Shown here piece by piece: positions 1 through 9,468 of a DNA stretch of 64,000 bases. The translations under genes were made by a program, and so were the position numbers. Under the pieces are notes generated by a model that was not told the DNA's origin, made no database searches, and saw only the letters and a program-made list of their open reading frames with translations. Source of the DNA: G965220075 sp965220075 (GTDB lineage: Bacteria; Chloroflexota; UBA11872); the NCBI GenBank assembly GCA_965220075.1, contig OZ244806.1, positions 2,232,001-2,296,000 of the forward strand, written 5' to 3'. How positions within the stretch are numbered: position 1 is the stretch's first letter; the number at the start of each line of letters is the position of its first letter.

Positions 1-1
1 T

Positions 2-973
2 TGGCACCCGCGCATCGAACGGTTCGCACCGCTTGCGTTCGCCTACCTCGTCCCCGGCCTGTTGGCGGGAGCCCTTTACCACCGGTTTGCCGAGAAGACC
101 AATTTCGACGTCATCCACGCGCATGGGTTGGCGGCCGCGGTGGCGGCCGTGGGAATGCGCTGGACCGGCGCACGACAGCCAATTGTCGTCAGCATGCATG
201 CGATTTACGACTTGAGGCAGCGCCGCCTGCTCGCGCACGCCGTGCGCTTCCTGCTGCGGCGCGTGGATAGGGTGCTGGCTGTCAGCGAGGCATCGCGGCA
301 GGAACTTCTGGCGCTGGGCTTGGACCCAGCCCGGGTCATCGTCTATCGACACTGGATCGATCTCAGCATATTTCGGCCGCGCAGCCAAGCGCAGGCCCGC
401 GCGCAGCTGGGGTGGCACGCGTCGGCGCCCACATGCTTGTTCGTCGGCCGACTGCTCCGCAAGAAAGGCATCGGCATCATCCTCGACCTTGCCCGGCGGC
501 TCCCTGACGTGCGCTTCAAGATGCTTGGCGCTGAAGGCGATATGGAGGACGAGGTCACCCAGGCTGCCGCAGCGGCCGAGAACGTCGACCTCATGCGGGA
601 CCCGTCCGGCCCCGCATCCGCGCGCCTAGAGACCATAGCTACGATCTATGCGGCCGCCGACCTCTTGCTGGTGCCGTCGCAATACGCGGAGGGGTCTCCC
701 ATGGTCCTGCTTGAGAGCAGCGCCGCCGGCACGCCGGTCCTCGCCAGCAATTTGGGCGGTCTGCGGGAAGCCGTCACCCCTGAAACTGGCCGGCTCGTCG
801 AGCCGACCGCCGAGGCGTTCAGCGCAGCGCTGCAGGCCATGCTTGCTGATCGCGCTGAATTGGCCGCGCTCCGCAAGCGAACGCGCGCCTATGCCGAGCG
901 CCGATACTCCGAGCGCAACGTCGACTTGATCGTTCGGCACTACGGATTCGACGTGGATATCGGTCAACCGTGA
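2..973 (+). CDS. Glycosyltransferase family 4 (5' end outside window)
   Basis: The reading frame is open from the first bases of the window, so the true start lies upstream; a TTG at 62 is internal. About 323 residues are visible. The fragment begins at the end of the N-terminal Rossmann domain (DVIHAHG, residues about 40-46) and runs through the nucleotide-sugar-binding domain: VFVGRL-type GRLLRKKG near 448-472 and the retaining-GT4 E-x7-E motif (EGSPMVLLE, near 690-715). Family members transfer a sugar from an NDP donor to lipid-linked or polymer glycans in the cytoplasm. Convergent with the next gene, 11 bp apart. The acceptor cannot be predicted. A confident GT-B fold assignment, with uncertain substrate. 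Confidence 0.85.
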   Translation, partial: WHPRIERFAPLAFAYLVPGLLAGALYHRFAEKTNFDVIHAHGLAAAVAAVGMRWTGARQPIVVSMHAIYDLRQRRLLAHAVRFLLRRVDRVLAVSEASRQELLALGLDPARVIVYRHWIDLSIFRPRSQAQARAQLGWHASAPTCLFVGRLLRKKGIGIILDLARRLPDVRFKMLGAEGDMEDEVTQAAAAAENVDLMRDPSGPASARLETIATIYAAADLLLVPSQYAEGSPMVLLESSAAGTPVLASNLGGLREAVTPETGRLVEPTAEAFSAALQAMLADRAELAALRKRTRAYAERRYSERNVDLIVRHYGFDVDIGQP

Positions 974-984
974 CGCATCCGCGC

Positions 985-1953
985 TCAAGCTTCCCCTAGT
1001 ACGAAAACCTGGTCGCGGGGTCCCTCCCCATTCAGCGCCACTACGGCTATCGGCACGAAGAACATCGGGCGCCCATCCGTCGAGAATCGCAGCGTCAGGA
1101 CATAGGAGCCGGCTGGAAGCGCGCCGGCCGCGTCGCCCACGGCGCTCCAAGCGCCATCGGCGCCTTGGTGTTCCAGTCGACGGCGTGACGCGTCGAACCG
1201 AATCGCGATGCGCTGTCCTGGATTCTGGGGCGCGAGTTGCCCCGGAAACCATCGCTGGCCTCGCTCAAGGACGGCGGGAATACCAGTGCTCGGCTCTGTC
1301 TCCCGATAGAGCACCCAGTCGGTTCCGGTCCAGGAATCACTCCACCCGGGCAGCGAAGTGATCTGGATGCCAGACGCGTCGAGCAGTGAGCGACCGTCCA
1401 CATGGATCGGCGCCGCCGCCGTGGGGCCCGGAATCGGAATCGTCAGGTCGTAGAGCCGCACGTCCCCGCCTGCCCACGCTGGCGCTCGGTGGGCCGGATC
1501 GAGCGGCGATGGATAGAGCGAGTCAGGCAGCGCGATCAGGTCCACCGCTTCTCCTGTCGGCGGTCGGATTTGGACATCGCGACGGAAGTGGCCTGGGTCG
1601 CCCCATTCGCCATAGAGACCGTCGCTTGAGCGGAGGGTGTAGTAGAGCGGTAGGCGCTCGAGCGGGTGCGTGGCCGACGAGATGAGCACCCGACGGCCCG
1701 CCGCCAGCTGGGCAAACGCACGGAAGCTTGAAGGCGCTGGGGCTGGACCGACCCGCGCCTGCGGAACGACCGCGTAGAGCGCGTCTGACTGCGGGGCCGA
1801 CGCCTGAAAGACCGGCCGGAATTCTGACGGCGAGGCGAGACGGCGCCGCGCCTCGCCGGACATGGCGCTGAGCATTGCAGCGTCGACATGAACGTAGTCG
1901 ATACCCAGTTCGGTCAACGCGGCGCGGTCGAGGAATCGCAGGGCGTCCTGGTA
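985..1953 (-). pseudogene. C-terminal part of the split membrane protein (downstream of in-frame TAG)
   Basis: This segment continues the frame of the 1954-3714 gene without any shift, beginning YQDALRFLDR right after the TAG. The first start codon inside it is a TTG at 1917 with no obvious ribosome-binding site, so independent translation is doubtful. About 320 residues look like a soluble, probably extracytoplasmic beta-rich domain rich in Trp, Gly and Pro, ending with a TGA at 985. It has no family I recognise. It converges on the GT4 gene. Either the gene is inactivated, or low-level readthrough or a sequencing error is involved. Confidence 0.6.
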
Positions 1954-3714
1954 CTAGGGTCCAGGCAGCCCTAGGTAGTGTGGCCATTCGGCATATCCCT
2001 GGGGGGCCATCCGCCCCGTCCCGGCCGTGACGAGCTTGACGCGACGCGTGAGAATCCGTTCGTGCGGCGCCACGGTCGCGGAAATGGCATCGAGCAGCGG
2101 TCGATACTTCGCGATCTCAGCATCCGCCTGAGATCGCCTTGAGAAGGATGGGGCGTCCTTGGTTGGGCGCGTTCCGGCGACGTAGAGTCGCGGGCCGTCC
2201 GCTATCGCCTCGGCGATTCGGCCGATCGAGTCCGCAGTCGTCGGCCACACGACCAGCCCTGCCAGGAGCAGGCCGCCGCCGTGTAACGCGGCTCGCTGCC
2301 GCAGTCGGGCCGATGCGGCGGCAAGCCCAATCGCCATGGCGATCATCGCCAAATTCAGGGCATGGCCTTCGAGACGGGCAATGTCCGCTGGCGAGGCTGG
2401 AAAGCGAAGCAGCGCAAATCCCGCGAACAGCGCCAGCGCCATCACGACAATGACCGCCAGGGATACGGACTTGGCCGCATAGGAGGCGGCCGCGCTCAGG
2501 ATCAGAATGGCGACGACGCCGACGGTGAGCGCTCCAAGTCCGCCGCCGATGGCCCGGACCCCGCCGATCCACGCCAGCTCCGGTGCCGGGACACGCAGGT
2601 TGGCGACGTCAACACCTCCTGGGGCGTGAAGCAGTAAGTCAGTGAGCACGCCCCCCTGAACCACCGCCAGCCCAGTTCCGCTAGCCAACGCCATCAGGAG
2701 TGGGATCTGGCGTCGCCAATCACGTCGATCCCGCAGAACGCTCACGGCTGCGTATCCCCCGAGTGCCAGAAGCACGGCGACGAATACGGTCTCGTCAATG
2801 GCCGAGAGGGCGGAGATAAGCAGGGCAAGAACCAGGGCGCCGGTGAGACGGTGTCGCGCTCGTGACATGGCCAGCAAGGCCAGGGTCATGGCCAGGCCAT
2901 GCGACCAGATGAAATGTGGATTGATGATGTTGGGCGGCGCCGCCGCCAACGGCGTCGTCGCCGCAGAACCAATGTCGGGCACATATAGCGATCCAAGGGC
3001 CGCCCGGAGCCCGGCCCCAGGCAGCCCGACGGGTATCGGCATCTGCACGGCCGCGGGCCGATCGACGAACACCACCAGCGTCCAAAGCCCCGGCGACAGG
3101 AGCAGCGGCAGCACGATAGCCATCGTGAGCCGGCTGGCCCCCAGGTCCGCCACCGCGGCTACCACCAGCACGGCCAGCGCCGCGGCAACGAACGCGCCCA
3201 GGATCTCCGTCGTGAGCGCCAGCCCCGGACCCAAGCCGACGTTGAGTGCTCCGATCACCAGTTCCGGCAAGAAGTGATAGATCGCCGGCACGTCCGGCAT
3301 CCAAGGGAACTGCGGCGGGAATGTGCCCGCCAGCAGGGAAGCGCTGAGCGGCGCGTGAACCATCGCGTCGGGAATCCAATACTGCTGGCGCGCTGCCAGG
3401 GCAATGACGAAGACAACGAGCCACAACACTCCGAACCGCCACCCCGGCAGCAGGGTCTTGGGCGGTAGACGATGTCGCCGTGCCACCCCAACTGCCAGGG
3501 CGAGAACAACCGCCCAGCCGATCGCAACGCCTACCGCCCCGGGGGTCAGGTACATGCCAAACGCGGTCACCGCGCCAAATAACGCCGGTCCGGTCAGCAG
3601 GCCGGCCGCACGCGCCACGTCGGGCGCGAGATGCGGCCAGACGCTGCGAATGATGCCTGTGCCCGCGGCCGACAGCATGAGCAGCTGACCCAGCACCCAG
3701 CCGGTTCCGGCCAC
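1954..3714 (-). CDS. Polytopic membrane protein, GT-C-like, N-terminal part of a gene split by TAG
   Basis: GTG start at 3714; 586 residues with roughly a dozen or more hydrophobic segments and a loop with DAMVHAPLSASLL and AIYHFLPEL, a layout seen in GT-C type membrane glycosyltransferases and related uncharacterised proteins. It ends at an in-frame TAG (1954-1956), after which the same frame stays open to 985 and codes a plausible extracytoplasmic domain. The whole unit would be about 909 residues, comparable to the neighbouring 5566-8340 membrane protein, so the stop is most likely a nonsense mutation (TAC or CAG to TAG) or a base error. Divergent from the GT2 gene at 3796, supporting a role in surface glycan synthesis or export. 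Substrate unknown. Confidence 0.7.
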   Translation of the reverse strand: MAGTGWVLGQLLMLSAAGTGIIRSVWPHLAPDVARAAGLLTGPALFGAVTAFGMYLTPGAVGVAIGWAVVLALAVGVARRHRLPPKTLLPGWRFGVLWLVVFVIALAARQQYWIPDAMVHAPLSASLLAGTFPPQFPWMPDVPAIYHFLPELVIGALNVGLGPGLALTTEILGAFVAAALAVLVVAAVADLGASRLTMAIVLPLLLSPGLWTLVVFVDRPAAVQMPIPVGLPGAGLRAALGSLYVPDIGSAATTPLAAAPPNIINPHFIWSHGLAMTLALLAMSRARHRLTGALVLALLISALSAIDETVFVAVLLALGGYAAVSVLRDRRDWRRQIPLLMALASGTGLAVVQGGVLTDLLLHAPGGVDVANLRVPAPELAWIGGVRAIGGGLGALTVGVVAILILSAAASYAAKSVSLAVIVVMALALFAGFALLRFPASPADIARLEGHALNLAMIAMAIGLAAASARLRQRAALHGGGLLLAGLVVWPTTADSIGRIAEAIADGPRLYVAGTRPTKDAPSFSRRSQADAEIAKYRPLLDAISATVAPHERILTRRVKLVTAGTGRMAPQGYAEWPHYLGLPGP

Positions 3715-3795
3715 CGATCCGGGATCAGGGATTAGGCCAACCTCGCGGAACGCTGGACCGCCCCGGGCGCGCGGCGTTGCGGCATACTATCGGCT

Positions 3796-4803
3796 ATGGA
3801 TGTCCCCGGGGTATCAATCGTAATCCCAACGCTCAACTGCGCAAGCGGCCTTGAGGTAGCGCTTCGATCCATTCGCGCGCAGCACTACCCGGCGGACCGC
3901 GTGGAGATCATCGTAGCCGACGGCGGATCGACCGACGCTACGCGGGAGACCGCCGAAACCTGGGGCTGCACGCTCGTTGACAACGATCTCGTGACGGGTG
4001 AAGCCGGCAAGGCTGCCGGTCTTGCACAGGCAACGCACGAGATTGTCGGCTTCGTGGATTCTGATAACGAGTTGACGACGCCGGAATTCCTGCGCGCCGT
4101 AGCCGACGCCTTTGCTGATCCGCGGATCGAGGCCGCCGAGCCGATCCGATTCGATGCTCTTGATGAGATGAGCACGGCCGACCGGTACTTTGCACGACTT
4201 GGGATGAATGATCCCCTCGTCTTATTTCTCGGTACATACGACCGTATATGCTTAGTTACCGGAAAGTGGACTGGTGTGGAGCATGAAGTATATGAGGAAA
4301 CCCAAACGCACCTGAAGATTCGGTTCCGTCGAGCGCGGTTGCCGACGTTGGGAGCGAACGGATTCTTCACGCGGCGGCAAATCGCGCGCGACGCCGTTCG
4401 CGAAGGCTATCTGTTCGATGTAGATATCCTCCAAGCTAGCACGCCCGACCCGTTCGTACATGTCGCGAAACTCAAGCTGGGAATCGCGCACCACTATGCG
4501 CAAACGCTCCGTCAATTCGCGCGCAAGCAGCAGCGTCGAGCCGAAGATTTCATCTATTTCAATGCGGCGGGAATGCGGGCGAGCTCGCCGCCGCGGCGTG
4601 GCATTCTGGTATTCACGGTTGCCACGCTGACGATCATTCCCCTGCTCGTGCAGGCGGCGGCCGGCTGGGTGCGCCGTCCCGACCGTGCCTGGCTGCTCCA
4701 CGTCCCGGCCTGCTGGATCACGCTCGTCACGTACGGCGTCGTGACGCTGCGGCACGCGCTGGCGTCGGTGAGACCGCACAGTCGCGCCGGGTGGGGACAG
4801 TAG
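3796..4803 (+). CDS. Glycosyltransferase family 2 with C-terminal membrane segment
   Basis: 335 residues from ATG. The N-terminus has the GT2 signature SIVIPTLNCASGLEVALRS, followed by VEIIVADGGSTDAT and the acidic metal-binding site GFVDSDNE (about residues 89-96). A hydrophobic pair of segments near the C-terminus (after about residue 270, IPLLVQAAAGW and ITLVTYGVV) suggests membrane attachment. GT2 enzymes transfer sugars from NDP donors at the cytoplasmic face. A TACTAT -10-like box lies at 3785-3790, just upstream. Divergent from the split membrane protein, convergent with the 4811-5560 gene (7 bp apart). The internal stretch 4180-4320 is slightly lower in GC than its surroundings. Confidence 0.85.
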   Translation: MDVPGVSIVIPTLNCASGLEVALRSIRAQHYPADRVEIIVADGGSTDATRETAETWGCTLVDNDLVTGEAGKAAGLAQATHEIVGFVDSDNELTTPEFLRAVADAFADPRIEAAEPIRFDALDEMSTADRYFARLGMNDPLVLFLGTYDRICLVTGKWTGVEHEVYEETQTHLKIRFRRARLPTLGANGFFTRRQIARDAVREGYLFDVDILQASTPDPFVHVAKLKLGIAHHYAQTLRQFARKQQRRAEDFIYFNAAGMRASSPPRRGILVFTVATLTIIPLLVQAAAGWVRRPDRAWLLHVPACWITLVTYGVVTLRHALASVRPHSRAGWGQ

Positions 4804-4810
4804 CGCGGCG

Positions 4811-5560
4811 CTAGGTCAGCCAGGGCGCAAGATGCTCGAAGCCAAGCCGCGCCAGCGCGAGGCCGGCCGCGAGCACCAGTACGCTGATTGCCATGAGCAC
4901 GTGCCGGGACCGGTGCGGAACCAGCGGCCGCACCCAGGCCAGCGCCAGGCCCGTAACCACGATCGCGGTCGCCAGCACGAACGCAGCGCCGACCGCGTGC
5001 GCGCGCAGCACCTCGACCCCCAGGGCCGTTGGGGTGACGCGCCGCCACGTCCGCATCACCAGGTCAACCGTGCCCGCGCCGGAATCGCCGCCGCGCGCGG
5101 CCCGACCCTCTGGATATGGATCGGTCCGGTTGGCCTGGAGGACGAGCGGGGTGGGCGACTCGGACGGATTGATCACCTGGACCTGGAGCAACCGCCCGCT
5201 CGTGTCCACCGTCCCCGGAAGTCCGAGCCGGATCACGCCGTCGCCGGCAACCTGTACGCCGGACTCGACCAGCAATGGCGCGGCGGGATCGCCGACGTCG
5301 CGCACGCGAACGATGACGGCGTCAGGCCACGGGCTGACCGCACGCACCTCGAGTGCACGCAGCGGCGTACCCGGGGCTGTGAACGTCTGTTCGAGACTGC
5401 CCCCGGCGAAGGCGGGGCCGAAGTCCAGGTTGAACGCGTACGTCGGGAACGTTGGCCACTCGCGTTCGGCGCCGGCCAGCGCCAGGGCCGCCGCCAGGGC
5501 CGCGACTACACTCACGGCCGCCAGTCCACCGGGCATCCCCCAAAATCGCCGCGTCATCAT
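4811..5560 (-). CDS. Hypothetical membrane protein: N-terminal anchor, beta domain, two C-terminal TMs
   Basis: 249 residues. Residues about 10-30 form a hydrophobic signal-anchor, residues about 40-160 a soluble beta-rich domain (many Val/Leu strands, LRALEVRAVSPWPDAVIVRV), and two transmembrane helices lie at about 185-205 and 220-240. No known family recognised. The start is 5 bp from the divergent GTG of the large membrane protein at 5566, so the two are probably co-regulated from overlapping promoters within coding sequence. The 54573-55274 protein has the same architecture and also sits head-to-head with a glycan-type membrane gene, suggesting a paralogous accessory factor. Confidence 0.6.
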   Translation of the reverse strand: MMTRRFWGMPGGLAAVSVVAALAAALALAGAEREWPTFPTYAFNLDFGPAFAGGSLEQTFTAPGTPLRALEVRAVSPWPDAVIVRVRDVGDPAAPLLVESGVQVAGDGVIRLGLPGTVDTSGRLLQVQVINPSESPTPLVLQANRTDPYPEGRAARGGDSGAGTVDLVMRTWRRVTPTALGVEVLRAHAVGAAFVLATAIVVTGLALAWVRPLVPHRSRHVLMAISVLVLAAGLALARLGFEHLAPWLT

Positions 5561-5565
5561 CGGCA

Positions 5566-8340
5566 GTGACCGACCGCCGAGGCGGTAACCCGACGCTGCC
5601 GCCGGTCGTTCAGCGGCTCGTCAAACGGTTGGCAAGCCCCTGGCCGCTGGCGTTCGCCGCCGGCGCGATCATCGTCGCGTCCGTGTTCTGGGCCGTGATC
5701 GCCACGCCCGGCGACTTGCAGCAGCGTGATCTCTACCCCTCGCTCGTTCTCGATCGTGTCGTCGAGCACAGCGTCTACCCCCTGTGGTCGCCACGCGGGA
5801 CGGTCAACATTGCCGGCACCGGACGCCTGCCGATCACGCTCGTTCTCGTTGGCGCCGCCAAGGCGCTCGGCCTCGATGGCGCCACCTACGCGCGCCTGAT
5901 CGTGCTGTGGATCGCGGGCGTCGGATACGTCAGCGCCTTCGCCGCCTTTGCCTTGTTCGCCCGCTGGCGACCCTCGGTTCCTCGCACCAGCGCAGCCCTA
6001 GGTGCCATGGTCGCGGGGGTCGCCTTCGTGGTCAATCCCTGGGCCATCGCGCGGCTTGAGCACAGCTGGCTCTTGGCCCAATGGGCGATGGCGCCCCTCG
6101 TGCTGGCGCTCTTTCTCGAGGGCACGCGCACGACTCGACGGCGCTGGACCGTTGCCTCGGCGCTCGCATTCGCACTCCTTGGCGCCGCACAGCCGCACTA
6201 CCTGGTCTTCACCGCTCTCATGGTTGTTGCCTGGACCATTGGCACGATGGTGCAGTGCCCCGTCCAGCGCCGCCGGGCGTTGATCGATGGCCTCGTGTGG
6301 GCGGCGGCGTTAGTCCCGCTCTTGGCCTACCAGATCGCACCGTTCGTGGCCGTCAAGCTCTCCGGCGGCAGCCCGGACCCGGCTTACACCCTCACGGATC
6401 AGACGCGCACCGTGCTTTCGCGCTTCCAGGACCTCCCGACCACGCTGCAGGGAGCGGCCAACGCCAACTGGCACGAGCTCCTGGTTCCTACGGGCGCCGA
6501 GCGGCTGCCCTGGGAACTTGCCGGGTGGGCGGTGGCGGTGCTGCCGCTCGCGGCCGTCGCGCTGCGTCGCTGGGGTCCCCCGGCGCTATTCCTGGCCGTC
6601 GGGGGATACGCGGCGGCGCTGGTCGCGGCCGCTTCAGCCTGGACGCCTACGGCCGATATCTACCAGACCGCTGTGAACTCCGTGCCTGGCCTGTGGGTCT
6701 TTCGTGAGCCGGACCGCGTCGTCGGCCTGCTGATCGTGGCGCAGGCATTTGGCGCCGGTTTTGTAATCGCTGATCTCCTGGGCCGAGTTGCGGCAGGCTG
6801 GCGGACACGGCGGGCGCTGGGTCCCGCGCTCCTGGCCGGTTACCTCGGCCTCGCGCTGGGCGTCCACGCCATCCCCGCCATACCGCTGTTGTGGAGCGCC
6901 GATGGATCCGGATACGTCCCCCGCCCGCTGCCGGGGGACTATCGCAGCGTGCTGGACGCTACCGACACGGCAGCCGGGCCGGAGGGCCGGACGCTGGTGG
7001 TGTCCTCCGACGAACGGCACCCACCCTGGGACGCGGCGCGCACCGTGCGCCTCATGGAAGCTGCAAGCCTGGCGAATCCATCCCTGACCGGCGACACCCG
7101 CTCGCCGGTTCCGCCGGCGCCCGTCGCGGGACGCTGGTTCGAGTTCATCTACGGCATTGAGCCGTCCGCGGCTCGGCAGGCCGCGCAACGCGCCGGATTC
7201 AGCCACATGGTGGTGACACGCGACCATCCCGACGGCGACGAGCTCGCCGCGGTGCTGGCGGCGATGCCCGAGGCCGAAGTGCTGGAGAGCGGCTCAAACG
7301 CCCTGGCGCTTGAGCTTGGCGCGGCTGCGCCGCTGCTCGAATCCACGAACGCCGTCTGGGTCGACGGGCTGGAGGCCGCCCCCGACGACGCGGCGGGCAT
7401 CCTAGCCAACCACCGCGCGCGGCCCGCGTTGCCCGAGTCGGTCTCACCGCCACAGCCAACGGCGGACGCTGTCTTCGCCATCGACGACGACGTTGCCCTG
7501 CTGCCGGTTACCGGCTGGTTCGGCCTCCACGGATCACTGGGCGGGTGGACCCGCAGCGGCGCGTACGCCGACGAGCGGCAGGCATGGCTCAAGCAGCTTG
7601 CGCGCGCGGATCTCGAGGATTGGGCGTCGGACTACGGCCTCGGTCTGGCCTTCGCCAAGCCGGACGGGGAGCGTGAAGCGCTGGCGATCGACACCCCCGG
7701 CCACCAGGATCGCGAGGTCTGGCTGCGCGTGTTCACCAGCCCCCACTCGACCTGGATCGACGTTGCCACGCGTCAAGGCAGCACGCGCCTCACGACCAAC
7801 TCCGCGACGACCGGCTGGCGCTGGATGCCGGTCGGACCCGCGGCGGAAGCAGGCGTCAGCGTGACCGCCGGTCCGGGACTGGAGGCGGTCAGCACGCTGG
7901 CCTTGACGCCGACGGAGTGGCTCCCCACGGCCACGCAAGACCCGACACCGCTTGTCCGGCCGCGCATCGCCGTCACCGTGCGCGAGTCGACCCGGATCGA
8001 GGCAACGGCGGGCGGCGCCGACGGCTGGTCGTTCATCGTCCTCCGCCGGGCCTACGATCCCGCCTGGCTCGCCTGGGTGGACGGGCGAGCGTTCGCGCCG
8101 GTGCTGGCGGACGGCCTCTGGAACGGCTACCTGCTGCCCGTGGCCGACGGCGCCGTGCTCAGCTTCGAATTCGCTCCCCAGCGCTGGTACGACATCGGCA
8201 TTGCCATTTCAATTGGCACGACCTTGGGCTTGGTTGCCGGTCTCATCCTCGCCAGTCGAGGAGTCCGCTTCCCCGGGTCCGCGCGCTTCATGGGCAGGGC
8301 TAACGACGTACGGCCGGATCGGGCTCGGACACCGCATTGA
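5566..8340 (+). CDS. Large YfhO-like polytopic membrane protein
   Basis: GTG start chosen at 5566 because longer versions overlap the divergent gene; about 924 residues. The first 450 residues carry about 10-12 transmembrane helices with an early acidic loop (DLYPSLVLDRVV). Residues about 450-880 are a large extracytoplasmic region that ends with RRAYDPAWLAWVDGRAF and FAPQRWYDIGIAIS, matching the conserved C-terminal motif of YfhO-type proteins (Tyr-Pro-Trp then Val-Asp-Gly), followed by a last helix. YfhO-like proteins are linked to glycosylation of teichoic acids or other surface polymers; activity here is inferred. Neighbouring glycosyltransferases fit a cell-surface glycan locus. Confidence 0.72.
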   Translation: MTDRRGGNPTLPPVVQRLVKRLASPWPLAFAAGAIIVASVFWAVIATPGDLQQRDLYPSLVLDRVVEHSVYPLWSPRGTVNIAGTGRLPITLVLVGAAKALGLDGATYARLIVLWIAGVGYVSAFAAFALFARWRPSVPRTSAALGAMVAGVAFVVNPWAIARLEHSWLLAQWAMAPLVLALFLEGTRTTRRRWTVASALAFALLGAAQPHYLVFTALMVVAWTIGTMVQCPVQRRRALIDGLVWAAALVPLLAYQIAPFVAVKLSGGSPDPAYTLTDQTRTVLSRFQDLPTTLQGAANANWHELLVPTGAERLPWELAGWAVAVLPLAAVALRRWGPPALFLAVGGYAAALVAAASAWTPTADIYQTAVNSVPGLWVFREPDRVVGLLIVAQAFGAGFVIADLLGRVAAGWRTRRALGPALLAGYLGLALGVHAIPAIPLLWSADGSGYVPRPLPGDYRSVLDATDTAAGPEGRTLVVSSDERHPPWDAARTVRLMEAASLANPSLTGDTRSPVPPAPVAGRWFEFIYGIEPSAARQAAQRAGFSHMVVTRDHPDGDELAAVLAAMPEAEVLESGSNALALELGAAAPLLESTNAVWVDGLEAAPDDAAGILANHRARPALPESVSPPQPTADAVFAIDDDVALLPVTGWFGLHGSLGGWTRSGAYADERQAWLKQLARADLEDWASDYGLGLAFAKPDGEREALAIDTPGHQDREVWLRVFTSPHSTWIDVATRQGSTRLTTNSATTGWRWMPVGPAAEAGVSVTAGPGLEAVSTLALTPTEWLPTATQDPTPLVRPRIAVTVRESTRIEATAGGADGWSFIVLRRAYDPAWLAWVDGRAFAPVLADGLWNGYLLPVADGAVLSFEFAPQRWYDIGIAISIGTTLGLVAGLILASRGVRFPGSARFMGRANDVRPDRARTPH

Positions 8341-8811
8341 TCGCGGGAAACGATGCAGCCGCTGCAGGCAGACCTCGCAGGCGCGGCGGCTGGCGTGCGC
8401 CTCTGGCGGAACAACCTGGCGCACAGCCGCGGCAATCCCCGCGAGTTGCGCGCAAACTCCCGCCGTATCTGATTTCGATCTACTCTAACCAGGCGCGGCA
8501 GCACCGAGCGCAGGGATTTCTGCCTGCGGTGTCCGGCACAGTTATCCTCGAGTCGGGCCTCCAGCACGACTGCGGGTGCGGGCTGGTCGAGCGTAGTGGC
8601 GAGCGAAAAACCCTCATCACCTGAGTCTATTCATCTACGGATCCGCGACTAAAACAGCCCCTAGAGATTTTGTGAGACCTTTTAGACATAGGTACGATTC
8701 TCTGAGATCATCATATACTATATCAATATTATCTATAATTTTTCTTACAAATATATGCCGTGCTATAATTGTTGATGCTGGCAAGCCTGTGAGACATTAG
8801 AAGAGGGCAAT
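8341..8811. other. Intergenic region upstream of cas genes, AT-rich in its right half
   Basis: No supported gene. The left part (8341-8620) has the GC-rich composition of the surroundings; from about 8625 to 8810 the sequence becomes strikingly AT-rich compared with everything else in the window. No cas3 sequence or fragment is visible here, although cas3 usually precedes cas5 in type I-C loci. Confidence 0.6.
8742..8769 (+). promoter_or_regulatory. Probable promoter of the cas operon (extended -10)
   Basis: A perfect TATAAT at 8764-8769 is preceded by TG at 8761-8762, giving an extended -10 (TGCTATAAT). A weak -35 match (TTCTTA, 8742-8747) sits 16 bp upstream. A second TATAAT lies at 8734-8739. 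The cas5c GTG start is about 42 bp downstream with AGAGGG as ribosome-binding site. This consensus-like sigma-70 box is much stronger than anything else seen in the window. Confidence 0.6.
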
Positions 8812-9468
8812 GTGGATTCACCCTATCCTGCCGTGGCCGTGCGCGTCTGGGGGGACTGGGCGTGCTTCACGCGCCCTGAGATGAAAGTCGAGCGGGTCAG
8901 CTACCCGCTCATGACCCCGTCCGCGGCGCGCGGCGTGCTGGAGGCCATTTTCTGGAAACCCCAATTCACCTGGCGCGTGGAACGCATCGAAGTGCTCAAG
9001 GCCATTCGGTATCAGTCCATCCTGCGCAACGAGGTCAGAAGCCGGGCCAATGAGCGCACGGCCCGTCGGTGGGCGCGCCAGGGCGGCGGGTATGCCGCGG
9101 AGATGGACCGCACCCAACGCCACACGCTGGCGCTGCGGGACGTGGCATACGTCATACATGCGCAGGCGGACGTCAACCCCTGCGTCGGCGACGACCCAGC
9201 CAAGTTCCGTGACCAGTTCCGTCGGCGCGTGGCCAGGGGCCGCTGCTTTGCGCAGCCTTATCTCGGCTGCCGGGAGTTTGCCGCGGGCTTCGCTGCGCCA
9301 GACGGCCGTGAGCGACCCATCGACCGGACCGAGGACCTAGGTCTGATGCTGCTCGACCTGGAATACCAGGGCGACGGCTCGGGCCGCGGGACGCCACGGT
9401 TCTTCAACGCGCGTCTGGAAGGCGGCGTACTGAATGTGCCACCGCTTCCGCCACGAGGGGATGCCTGA
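8812..9468 (+). CDS. cas5: Type I-C Cas5c (Cas5d), CRISPR RNA endonuclease
   Basis: 218 residues from GTG. The N-terminus AVAVRVWGDWACFTRPEMK and VSYPLMTPSAARGVLEAI, followed by IFWKP, is diagnostic of the Cas5 Dvulg subtype. In type I-C, which lacks Cas6, this protein cleaves pre-crRNA within the repeat and stays bound to the 5' handle as part of Cascade. Length is normal for the family (about 210-240). The stop overlaps tightly with the cas8c start (adjacent, no gap), so the genes are co-transcribed. First cas gene of the operon; cas3 is not found upstream. The ORF shows no lesion. Confidence 0.95.
   Translation: MDSPYPAVAVRVWGDWACFTRPEMKVERVSYPLMTPSAARGVLEAIFWKPQFTWRVERIEVLKAIRYQSILRNEVRSRANERTARRWARQGGGYAAEMDRTQRHTLALRDVAYVIHAQADVNPCVGDDPAKFRDQFRRRVARGRCFAQPYLGCREFAAGFAAPDGRERPIDRTEDLGLMLLDLEYQGDGSGRGTPRFFNARLEGGVLNVPPLPPRGDA

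Noticed and set aside
8341..8624. A cas3 fragment before cas5c
   Set aside because: None of the frames shows HD or DExH helicase motifs; the sequence is unrelated to Cas3.
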